Shown here in pieces: positions 32,914 to 41,190 of a stretch of 64,000 bases of DNA. Under the pieces are notes generated by a model. It made no database searches. It had not been told where the DNA came from and worked only from the letters and a program-made list of their open reading frames with translations. Each line of letters begins with the position of its first letter. Position 1 is the stretch's first letter. Origin of the DNA: Hippopus hippopus (Eukaryota > Mollusca > Bivalvia > Cardiida > Cardiidae); contig OX328098.1 of assembly GCA_946811185.2 (NCBI GenBank), positions 26,545,084-26,609,083 on the forward strand. Reading direction: 5' to 3'. Both the position numbers and the translations under genes were made by a program.

Positions 32914-33240
32914 TTATAAAAAAGTATGAATACTTTCTTCTAACATAAAAAGAAAAACCTCTCTGTCTTTTTCTATTTTTGTAGAAATCGCTGCTATCTT
33001 ACCAAACACTAGTTTTAATTTTCTAATATACTCATCCTCAACATCATCATTCTCAGCAAATCCAATCTTATAGATTAAATCTAATACTTCTTCTCTGAAA
33101 CGCACTAACTCCCTGAAAACATATACAAATTCATAAGAATCTATCGCACCTCTTGGGTTTTCTATTTCATATGTTTTAAATATATAATCAATTACATCCA
33201 TAGTTTTATTTTGTTTTTTAAATATTTCATAAAGAGCCAT
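32914..33240 (-). CDS. Unknown Polinton protein (108 aa)
   Basis: Intact, ATG at 33240. Predominantly helical and charged (MALYEIFKKQNKTMDVIDYI, then a FRELVRFREEVLDLI and KLKLVFGKIAAIS stretch). No motif recognised. It lies between penton and ATPase genes on the same strand, 43 bp from the ATPase stop. Confidence 0.55.
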   Translation of the reverse strand: MALYEIFKKQNKTMDVIDYIFKTYEIENPRGAIDSYEFVYVFRELVRFREEVLDLIYKIGFAENDDVEDEYIRKLKLVFGKIAAISTKIEKDREVFLFMLEESIHTFL

Positions 33241-33283
33241 TTTTTATAATTAATATTTTTTTTAAAAGGTTATTTTCATTTTT

Positions 33284-34066
33284 TTATACTGACTTAGGTA
33301 TGTAAAAATTGTCAAAACCTTTTCTATACTTCCCATCATGTTTTTTACTGGTTAAATCAATGATAGCAAAACCATGCGGTCTTTCCCATGACTTTTGACA
33401 AAATTTTCTAAAGTCATCCTTAGGCATATCTTCACCTACATGAACGTGATAAATATGATTAATGTTTTTTAGGTCTTGTGGAAAAAGACAGATAAAATTA
33501 GCGTTTTCTCTAATAGTTTGCCTTGGCAACCTAAAATAATTCTGTGAGAGGTAAAAGCAGTCAACATTACTATGCCTTCCACGAATGTAGTTGCACTCAC
33601 ATTTGTTTTGCTTTTCTAAAAGTAAATCATCAAAAATCATTAATTTTTTATTTTCTGAGTTTAACTCTCTCGGATCAGGTACATCACTCGCATTTTCAAA
33701 AAAGTTACAATTTATATCTGATTTGTTTTTAATCGTTTCAATCCATTCTTCAACCAAAGCTGTAGGGGGTACATTTAATTCTTGTATTTCATCACGTATG
33801 TTAAACAACTTTAAGATACATTCTTTTGGTAGTTTTTCTTCAAAAGTCTTTTTTAGTATTCGGTATTCCGGTTGAAAAAGACTTTTTCCAAAAACACTTA
33901 AATTGTTGTAGTCAAGCTAACCTGGTCTAAGTAAAAGGTTTAGTAATAAAGTAGTTTTACTACATCCTGATTTACCTACGATTATCCCTCTAATACTTTT
34001 TGGCAAAAGAGAGTGATTAAATCTCTTTGATACTACTTCATTCCATGATAAATTTACAATATTCAT
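33284..34066 (-). pseudogene. FtsK/HerA-type packaging ATPase, in-frame TAG
   Basis: 260 codons, ATG at 34066. Walker A near residue 35 reads GKSGCSKTTLL, where the last Gly of the usual GxGK is Ser. TAG at 33917-33919 is codon 50. Walker B is KLMIFDDLLLE, followed by the conserved YIRGRHSNVDCFYLSQNYFR block with the sensor polar residues. The family pumps genomes into capsids of adenovirus- and NCLDV-like viruses. One stop and possibly the Walker A change make this copy inactive. Confidence 0.9.
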
Positions 34067-34098
34067 TTTATATAAGATTTTTAATTTTTATATATAAA
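34067..34098. promoter_or_regulatory. Divergent leader with TATATAAA at both starts
   Basis: The 32 bp between the ATPase ATG (minus) and the PLA2 ATG (plus) reads TTTATATAAG at one end and TATATATAAA at the other. Each start codon thus has a TATA-like tract immediately before it, consistent with a bidirectional late promoter of viral type. Confidence 0.45.
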
Positions 34099-34619
34099 AT
34101 GTATTGTGTTAAATGTAAAAAACATACTGATACAAGCACATAGAATATGCTGTTGCTAAAAATGGAAGAAACATGAAACGAGGAAAATGTGTGGTTTGTG
34201 GAATAACTAAAACACATTTTGTTAAGACGACAAAGGGAGGATCATTGCTAAATAAAGCTATAAATAATTTACCTTTTGAAATGCATCTCCCTGGACATAA
34301 TTTCACGGGACCCGGAACTAAATTAAAGAAAAGACTCAATCCAGATTTAACACCAAAGAAATGGAGCAAACCAATAAACCGCGTTGATAAAGCTGCTTAC
34401 CATCATGATGTTTGCTATCTTCAGCATAATGACACTGCCACAAGAAACGCAGTGTGTGATAAAAATATGTTAACAGAGTTAGAAGGTATTTACAATCCTA
34501 CTATTAGAGAAAAAATGGAAAGGGGTTTGGTAAGTAAACTCATTGGAACAAAGATGAAATTTGGAATGGGGGTTAAAAAAAATTTTCGACATGATAAATT
34601 TAGCGGAAGAATTACATAA
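34099..34619 (+). pseudogene. Zinc ribbon plus phospholipase A2 protein, one frameshift
   Basis: ATG at 34099 gives MYCVKCKKHTDTST with the first CxxC pair; a missing base near 34140 breaks the frame, and the rest is open from about 34145 with the second CVVC pair. The PLA2 part has the calcium loop (FTGPGTKL), catalytic His-Asp (AAYHHDVCY) and CDKNML helix. Parvovirus VP1 and several adintoviruses use such a domain in virions. The C-terminal tail (KFGMGVKKNFRHDKF) overlaps the integrase start by 29 nt. Confidence 0.8.
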
Positions 34620-35501
34620 ACCCGTAAAAAGAAAATTTAAGAAAAGGAGAGTTAGAGTAAACGGTATAGATAGGATATGGGCTGCGGATTTAGTAGACAT
34701 GCAAGCATTTTCTAAGTTTAATCGCGGTGTAAAATAACTTCTCGCTGTCATTGACATCTTTTCTAAATACGGATGGTTGATACCATTAAAAGATAAAACA
34801 GGAAAATCTGTTGCTATAGCATTAAAAAGTATTTTTAAGAAGAGGAAACCTGAAAAAATGTGGGTGGATAAGGGTAAAGAGTTTTATAACAAAGATGTTA
34901 AAGACTTGGTTGAATTGTATTCCACTGAAAATGAGGAAAAATCTAGTGTGGTTGAAAGATGGATTAGAACAATGAAAGAAAAAATGTGGGAGTATTTTTC
35001 TGCTAACTCTACAAACGTTTACATCAATGTGTTACCAGATCTCGTTAAAGAATATAATAACACGAGGCATTCATCCATTAAAATGACGCCAGTAAATGCG
35101 AGTAAAAAAGAAAATGAAACCAAAGTTTGGAGAAATCTTTACCCTGATCATCTTGAAATAAAAGATATAAAACCTAAGTTTTCTGTTGGAGACAAAGTAA
35201 GGATAACTAAAAAGAAAAAGACTTTTAGAAAGGTTATACCACCAGATGGACTGAAGAGGTTTTTACAGTTTCTGAAGTAAAACATACATCACCTGTAACA
35301 TATAAAATTAAAGATCTTAATGGAGAGGAAATACAAGGTACCTTTTATGAACCCGAGCTGCAGAAAACCAGTCAAGAGTTGTATAGGATAGAAAAGGTTA
35401 TTAAAAAAGGAAAAAAGAAATCCCTAGTAAAGTGGAAAGGTTATCCCGATGAATTTAATTTATGGGTTGATAATAAAGACATTAAAAATATTTCGTCATA
35501 A
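34591..35501 (+). pseudogene. Retrovirus-type integrase with chromodomain, broken
   Basis: ATG at 34591 inside the PLA2 end. The catalytic D, D, E are visible in WAADLVDMQ, MWVDKGKEFYN and KSSVVERWIRTM, with 28 residues between the last two acids, shorter than the retroviral 35. TAA at 34735-34737 interrupts the frame after the first Asp. Near 35230 the frame shifts, and the C-terminal part encodes a chromodomain (YRIEKVIKKGKKKSLVKWKG YPDEFNLW), which may steer insertion by histone marks. No HHCC zinc domain is seen. Two lesions make it inactive. Confidence 0.92.
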
Positions 35502-35505
35502 AAAA

Positions 35506-35922
35506 ATGTTAGATATTTCAATTGAAAACGTAATTTTACCAAATAAACCGTTGAACAATTTCGAATTGGAAGATGCGGCAAAAAGATTAGAGATTCCTTC
35601 TTTTAGAGGAGTATTTTTACTAGATACATTACCGAGAAAAGCAAATAAAAAAGAATGTGGTATAGTAAACTTTGATAAAAGTGGTGGACCTGGTACACAT
35701 TGGGTTGCTTGGTATAAAAACGGTAGAAATAAAATATATTTTGATAGTTATGGCATACAGCCACCTATTGAAATTCAAGAATATCTAAAAAGTCCAATAC
35801 AGTACAATACTGATCAAATACAACCAGCTGGACAAGTATTTTGTGGGCATTTATGTTTGTACATTCTAAAAGAGTTAAGCTCGGGTAAAAAGTTTCAGAC
35901 AGTGATAAATAAACTTTTTTAA
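35506..35922 (+). CDS. Adenain-like cysteine protease (138 aa)
   Basis: Start chosen at 35506, as the longer frame from 35449 overlaps the integrase. Catalytic order His-Asp-Gln-Cys is complete: GTHWVAWYKN (His), YFDSYG (Asp), PAGQVFCGHLCLYIL (Gln, Cys). This ULP1-fold protease matures virion proteins in Polintons and adenoviruses. The gene starts 5 nt after the integrase stop and is intact. A candidate substrate is the IEGG/F site in the 31471 protein. Confidence 0.92.
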   Translation: MLDISIENVILPNKPLNNFELEDAAKRLEIPSFRGVFLLDTLPRKANKKECGIVNFDKSGGPGTHWVAWYKNGRNKIYFDSYGIQPPIEIQEYLKSPIQYNTDQIQPAGQVFCGHLCLYILKELSSGKKFQTVINKLF

Positions 35923-35931
35923 TAATAAAAA

Positions 35932-37156
35932 ATGCCTGTTGATAAATTTGGACGAATGAAAGATGATAAAACAAGCGGTGATGGTGTGTCACTCGCTTAC
36001 ATAAATAATAATTTTTTACGTAAAGATGGCACAACTGTTGTTACTGGTTCTATAGACATGAATACATTAACGAGGGTTAGTAATCCGGTAAATTCTCGAG
36101 ATGTTGCTACAAAACATTACGTTGATGGAAATTCTGGGGGGTTATTAAAAGAAAATGGTGGATACCAAGCCCTTGGATTTATAAATATGGGTTTCAATGA
36201 AATAAGAAATGTTAAGGAGCCTACAGAACCGAACGAAGCTGCTACTAAAAAATATGTGGATAGAAGCGCAAGATGCACAAGATGCTGCGACTAAAAGATA
36301 TGTAGATAGTGCAAATAAAGCCTTTGTTTATGGAGCTGGTAGGTATATGGCAGTTGATGATGTCTCTATGGGAGGACGAAGAATTAACAATGTTGGAAGC
36401 CCTTTAGAAAATGATCAAGCTGTAAATAAGTTTTACGTACATACTGTCGTTGAGGTAGCTACCGCGGGTGAAAAAGCTTTAACCAAAAAACAAGATGGGT
36501 CCTTTTCAATGGCTGGTGGAATAGATATGAATGATCACTCGATTACTGGATTACCAAATATTACATCCCGTGATGCTGCTGCCAATAAAAATTATGTTGA
36601 TAATAGTGGAGCTATCGTAAAAAATCCGAATGGAAGTTTCACGGTGGTGGCTGACATAGATCTTCAAGGTTTTTCTATAAAAAAAGCAGCACCACCGGTA
36701 GAAGAGAGAGATTTAGCAACAAAATCCTACGTGGATAAAAAAGTATCCCTTCCTTCTCTCATAGGCCCTAAACCTATTATAACTGTGTGGGCTGAAGAAC
36801 AAGGACCAATTGGAGATGGTAATTATGAGTTCTCATTTGGTAATGGTAATTCAGGCAAAAAGCATGGTTTAGGGGGTTACTGCATGAGTGTGTCAGGTAG
36901 AATTATAAGAGGAAGTTTAACGATTGTTAAAAAGGATCCTAATGTACCAGAAGAGGTAAAAGTTAATATTGCGGTAAACGGATTAGAACAGGTTGATTAC
37001 TCTATTATTAAAAAGGCAGACGAAATTTGTTGCTGTACGATTTTTCCAAGGGCGCTGGAGGTAAAACAATGCGACATCGTAAACTTTATTTCAAGATCAA
37101 CTAACCGTGATGTAACACACGCTTACATATCTATTTTGATAGAGATAGACTTGTAA
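35932..37156 (+). pseudogene. Fibre-like protein with phage tail-fibre-type repeats, one frameshift
   Basis: About 407 codons from ATG at 35932. Six repeats of a pattern M...(I/L).(G/N)(L/V).(N/P)P....(D/E)AATK.YVD are visible, for example RVSNPVNSRDVATKHYVD, NVKEPTEPNEAATKKYVD, GLPNITSRDAAANKNYVD and KAAPPVEERDLATKSYVD. The same signature is known in tail and side-tail fibres of caudoviruses, where it forms a trimeric shaft. A beta-rich C-terminal part (from VSLPSLIGPKPIITVWAEEQ) may be the head. The frame shifts near 36265 inside the third repeat. Role as a virion fibre is inferred. Confidence 0.75.
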
Positions 37157-37188
37157 AAATATAACTTTGTTTATAAAAGTTATATTTT
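37156..37188. other. AT palindrome between convergent genes
   Basis: AAAATATAACTTT and its inverse with a 7-nt loop, spanning the fibre and RING gene stop codons. Confidence 0.7.
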
Positions 37189-37677
37189 ACGTTTGATATC
37201 TGTTTTAGTCTTACAAATAGGACATTTGTTAAAATTAGATATTGCGTCGCAGTCATCACAAATACATATATGGCCACAATTACAAAATAATATCTCAGAA
37301 TCTTTTTCCCAACATATAATACATTTTTCTGATTTAAATGTTTCTATGCCATTCAATTTATATTGACTATTATTGCGTGGATTTAAAGGGCTATCTCTAT
37401 GTTGTCTTTCATCATAACCGAATTCAATTAATTTTTGAATTGTTATTCTAGCTGTGTTAGTTCTGTGTTTCTCAATTCTAAAGGGTTCATTATCTTCTGG
37501 CTCACAAAAACATTGGCTACATCTGTGGTTGTTGTTTTCAATTAAATGACATACACATCCACAATCACTCATTTCATTTTTATGGCCTATGATTAATATT
37601 GGTTTAAGACTCCATTTAAGATTCCAGTTTCTTTCTATTAGATCATATGGTGGTGTATAAACTGAGTCTATGTTCAT
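37180..37677 (-). CDS. RING-finger protein (165 aa)
   Basis: Intact, ATG at 37677. The C-terminal 45 residues are a C3HC4 RING of the IAP/MULAN style: CIICWEKDSEILFCNCGHIC, then ICDDCDAI and KCPICKT. The N-terminal half has a second cysteine cluster (CGCVCHLIE...CSQCFCE) that could bind zinc. RING proteins transfer ubiquitin as E3 ligases; in large DNA viruses they often alter host apoptosis or signalling. The target is unknown. Confidence 0.78.
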   Translation of the reverse strand: MNIDSVYTPPYDLIERNWNLKWSLKPILIIGHKNEMSDCGCVCHLIENNNHRCSQCFCEPEDNEPFRIEKHRTNTARITIQKLIEFGYDERQHRDSPLNPRNNSQYKLNGIETFKSEKCIICWEKDSEILFCNCGHICICDDCDAISNFNKCPICKTKTDIKRKI

Positions 37678-37697
37678 TACACTATGTGTTAGGGTGT

Positions 37698-38108
37698 TTA
37701 ATTTCTCGAAACAGTTAGGTAGGAAAGAATATGGTTATTTGATGAATGATTATCAATTCCATAGATGATTATGGGTTGTTCCTCGTTAACACCATAAGGC
37801 CATCCTTCATCATCCTCAAAATCCATATTCATAGTTAGATGGACTAAAATTTGTTTTTCTTCTCTGTTACCATGTTTCGAGGATACTATTGCTTTGCTTA
37901 TTTCGTAATAGAATCTTCCTTTGAAATCAGTTAGAAAATGTGGAAAATATCTTTGTGCAAAATTATATTTGATTATTTTTCTACAACAGTATTGTGTGGA
38001 TAGAAACTCTTCATAATAGGTGTAGAACCTTTTCTTCCATAAGTTACTTGATATTTCATTGTTGTCGAATAGTTTTATTCTCTCTTTAACAGTAAGTGTA
38101 TCCATCAT
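37698..38108 (-). CDS. Unknown Polinton protein (136 aa)
   Basis: Intact, ATG at 38108, 20 nt upstream of the RING gene in the same direction, so the two may be co-transcribed. Rich in aromatic residues (RFYTYYEEFLSTQYCC, FAQRYFPHFLTDF) with an acidic patch FEDDEGWPYG. No family recognised. Confidence 0.6.
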   Translation of the reverse strand: MMDTLTVKERIKLFDNNEISSNLWKKRFYTYYEEFLSTQYCCRKIIKYNFAQRYFPHFLTDFKGRFYYEISKAIVSSKHGNREEKQILVHLTMNMDFEDDEGWPYGVNEEQPIIIYGIDNHSSNNHILSYLTVSRN

Positions 38109-38185
38109 CTTACCTATGATATCCCCTAAAATAAGAGAAATTTTTCAATTTTTAACTTGTATAGACAAGTTAGAATTTTTTTTAT

Positions 38186-38665
38186 TTAGTAGTTGTGTCC
38201 CCAATAGTTTGGATATGGTGTTTGTTGATATAATGGGGGGTTATACATTTGTCGCCATGGTTGTGGCATTGGTTGGTATAATGCTGGGTTATACATTTGT
38301 CGTTGTGGTTGGTATAATTGTGGGTTATACATTTGTGGTTGGTATAATGGTTGGTGTGTTGTTTGTTTTTTTACTCTATGAGTTGGTGTTGGTCTTGGTT
38401 TTGGTTTTGGGGGTGTATTAAGGATTGGTTTGTATGTTGGAATTGGTCTCAAAATTTTTGATCGAACTGCTCTATAATCTGGCGGATCAATTGGCCGAAA
38501 GAGATATGGAGAATCTGGCTCTTCAATGGGTGATTCTATTTCTTGTTCTACTATTCGTGCTCTTTTTTTAGCTCTTTCAGCTCTTTCTTTGTTTAATTGT
38601 ATTTTCTCATGCATAAGGAGATTCATTCTTGAAAGCGTTTTGTTTATTTCATCGATTATTTCCAT
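38186..38665 (-). CDS. Tyr/Pro/Gln-rich repeat protein (159 aa)
   Basis: Intact, ATG at 38665. Residues 1-45 are helical and basic, with a nuclear-signal-like ERAKKRARIVEQE. Then comes a proline-rich spacer (PPKPKPRPTP), and the C-terminal half is built of (Q)MYNP.LYQP repeats, at least four. Low-complexity, tyrosine-spaced repeats of this type can form condensates or bind SH3/WW-like partners; no function is assigned. Confidence 0.65.
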   Translation of the reverse strand: MEIIDEINKTLSRMNLLMHEKIQLNKERAERAKKRARIVEQEIESPIEEPDSPYLFRPIDPPDYRAVRSKILRPIPTYKPILNTPPKPKPRPTPTHRVKKQTTHQPLYQPQMYNPQLYQPQRQMYNPALYQPMPQPWRQMYNPPLYQQTPYPNYWGHNY

Positions 38666-38751
38666 TTTTACTTCTCGGCTATACTTCTTGTATAACCAGT
38701 TATTCCTCTTTAAAAGTATAGAAATTTCAAAAAAAAAATTTTTTCCTCAGA

Positions 38752-39213
38752 CACATGATTAGCCAGACGAGCCTGACGGATTGTTAAGTTAATGATCTGG
38801 TATATTAAGTCCTTGTGTAAGCCAGACGCATGGCCCTGTAAAAGGGGTGTCTTGAGACATTTGTGTGATGAATTATTTTGGGGGGATTTTTTTGGGTTAA
38901 AATCGATTTTTAAAATTTTGCCGAACGTATTGAGGGGATGGGGAAGTGAGAATAGAGGGAGTGGGATGGGGAGTGCGAGAAATTGGTTTGTTGGTATATG
39001 GAGAAATTGTGTGTCTGTTGCTATCCATATTTTGATACTCCTCATCAAGGGGTATCAAAATTTATTTGTGTGGTTGAATGAATAGACATGGTAACAAAAA
39101 AAGAGTGTTTTGTTTAGTCGGCATGATTGGATTGAGAATTTAAGAAGATTTTTGCGATTTGCGACCGATTTAGAGCTATTTAGAGCTAGATAGGGTATAT
39201 ATATATATCTACT
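38752..39213 (-). repeat. Polinton right terminal inverted repeat (462 bp)
   Basis: Inverted copy of 21858-22317. The end reads ATATATCTACT before the GAAAGC duplication. Carries one extra TA unit in the (TA)n run near the tip. Confidence 0.96.
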
Positions 39214-39219
39214 GAAAGC
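39214..39219. other. Right target-site duplication GAAAGC
   Basis: Matches 21852-21857 exactly. Confidence 0.9.
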
Positions 39220-40282
39220 AGGTGGCTTATCATGTCGCTGAAACAGAAATGGAGAAATTTTCTTCAACTCTTTACCAGAAAACAAAATTCAAGACTTGTT
39301 CATTTGGAAAGTTACTTGTAGATAACAAACTGAGTGTGGCTAAACCTATAGGATCTGTCTTTTTAAGAGTATAAAACATTTTAGATCAGAAGAAGATATT
39401 GTTAAAAGCATTTTCTCCTTTCCAACAATGTTTTCAAAAGCTTTGTTCCTAAGAGCCACAACCACAATGGGTCTCTTGGTAAACAGATAATAGAAATGCC
39501 AATACATGTAAATACTTAATTTGATAACTTGTTCGAGAGTCTGAGGATAGAGCCTACATTCTGTTGTTTACGCTAAAAGACATCAGGTTTGAGCTTATGG
39601 CATGCAAGCCTTGATACATGGTAAAGCTTTCTACACACACCATGCCTTATTCAATTTTTCTGACTATCTAAGAACAATCTGTTGGATGTAAATACAAATG
39701 GTGTTTGTTGTAGAGAATTTTCAATCAAATGAAAGAAGTATACATTAACTGTGATATCTTTTTTTCCTGATCTTCAAGCCTACCTCTTAAAATTAATTCT
39801 TCCCAAAATAAATACACAACAGACGACTTCAGGAAGATTTTTGTAAATTATAGAGTATCTAAATCAATGAAGATTCAATAGATGATAAGATGTACATGTG
39901 ACGATATTTTGACAAAAAGGAAAATTGCTTGCTACCAGCATTCTCACCTTTCAACTCTACCAAATGCCAAAATTTTGGACTTGCTCAAATCCAAAACATT
40001 TACACACAACAAATCAAATATGGCTCAAATGGTGAATGCTGTTAGTATATATTGCGGGAAGAGCATTTTCTCTTTTACCCACAATGTTTTCAAAAGCCTT
40101 CTCCCTTAAAGTACTTAAAACTAGGGATTGTGTCATAAAAGGGTAAAAAGAATCCTCTGCAGGATGTAAACTGGATTAGTTGACTGAATTTTGTGCATTT
40201 ACAGTAAGTCTCTACAACAAAACCTCCATCTGTATTCGTACAGCCTGTTTCAGTATTATCAACCACCTCACTAACATCTAAC
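39220..40282. other. Intron with worn MITE copies
   Basis: M1 hairpin MITE remnants lie at about 39395-39490 and 39930-40145. No exon was recognised between the Polinton and the GAF exon at 40283. Confidence 0.5.
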
Positions 40283-40437
40283 CTAATCTCTTTCCTTTCA
40301 GTCATGCTAGAGTTTCCAGCGTCAGTGACATCATTTTGAAGTTTGATGTCAAACATTCGAGCGTACAGCTCTGAACGCTCTCTATCTAAAAGGAACAAGG
40401 AGGCCCGATCTGCTGTTACCAGAAGTTGTGCATAGTG
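40283..40437 (-). CDS. Phosphodiesterase GAF exon, version 1
   Basis: A 155-bp exon between acceptor TTTGTAG and donor GTTAGATG. It reads HYAQLLVTADRASLFLLD then RERSELYARMFDI and, after a longer loop, SSMTERKEI. It starts in phase 0 and ends in phase 2, exactly as the exon at 17426-17556, and shares YA..LV.ADRASLFLLD and LYAR.FD with it. The variable loop before KEI is 8 residues longer. Either a duplicated, possibly mutually exclusive exon or the start of the other GAF domain. Confidence 0.85.
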
Positions 40438-40524
40438 CTACAAATTAAAATTTATTGTCCATGGTTAGTAGATATGTACATCAGCATTGGTCACATTCAG
40501 GATACAATATATTACAAATGAACC

Positions 40525-40731
40525 CTTTATCAAACAGTCCTCAGTTTTATTGTCCCTGAAAGAGATGGCTTTTAAACACAATGCTTTTAACCAGCATTTT
40601 CTCCTTTTCCAACAGTGTTTTCTATACTTCAAAGACATACAGTAACCTCATATATTGTCAGGTGAACCACATTTCATTTGTCATCTGCAAATGAACTGAA
40701 TTTGGACAAGTCTAAAATTTTGTCGTTTGGT
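40525..40731. mobile_element. Hairpin MITE (M1) copy
   Basis: From AACCCTTTATCAAACAGTCC to TTTGGTAAAGAGTTA, with a half-worn central hairpin (TTTTAACCAGCATTTTCTCC). Confidence 0.65.
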
Positions 40732-40744
40732 AAAGAGTTACTTT

Positions 40745-41190
40745 GATATTGTGTGCCATGGTATGTTATGAAAATTTATTTATAATGCTATATGATGTGA
40801 TGATATGTCGTGATATCTAAATTTGTGATATGGTAGCACATGTGGTAAAAGGGATGTGGTCTTTGTATTTTAAATGGAATGATGTCATATGATTCAATAT
40901 GATATGTTATATGTTCGGGAAAAAAGATACTGTCACATATAATATTTTTTGAGTGATGAGATGATATTTGATATGAAATTGTATTATATGATATAATGGT
41001 ATATGATTTAGATTGTGATATGATGTAATATTATATGATATACTATTTGTTATGACTGAAGCAATCGATGATACAATGTGGTGTGATATGGACTTGTTTA
41101 TGAATTGTGTTGTGATATGATGTAATATTATATTTGTTATGAATGATGTATTCTACAATATGATGTCATGTGATATGATGTAAAATGTGA
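40745..41190. repeat. Degenerate TGATA-rich microsatellite
   Basis: Dense in TGATATGATG-like words on the plus strand. No coding content. Confidence 0.75.

Larger units (their letters stand above)
21858..39213. mobile_element. Polinton/Maverick (adintovirus-like) element, 17,356 bp
   Basis: Full-length by structure: GAAAGC duplications outside, AG...CT termini, and long TIRs. It carries PolB, integrase, packaging ATPase, adenain-like protease, and major and minor capsid candidates, plus PLA2, fibre and RING genes. Polintons replicate by protein-primed synthesis and integrate with a retrovirus-type integrase; their capsid genes mark them as virus relatives. This copy lies in an intron of the GAF phosphodiesterase. 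Six in-frame stops, about ten frameshifts and a PolB deletion show it is inactive. Composition (AT-rich, AAAA/TTTT intergenic tracts) is unlike the surrounding repeats. Confidence 0.97.

Noticed and set aside
29644..34737. In-frame TAA/TAG codons considered as recoding (reassigned stops) in the Polinton
   Set aside because: Stops occur only once per broken gene, intact genes end with ordinary TAA/TAG, and frameshifts accompany them, so decay is simpler.
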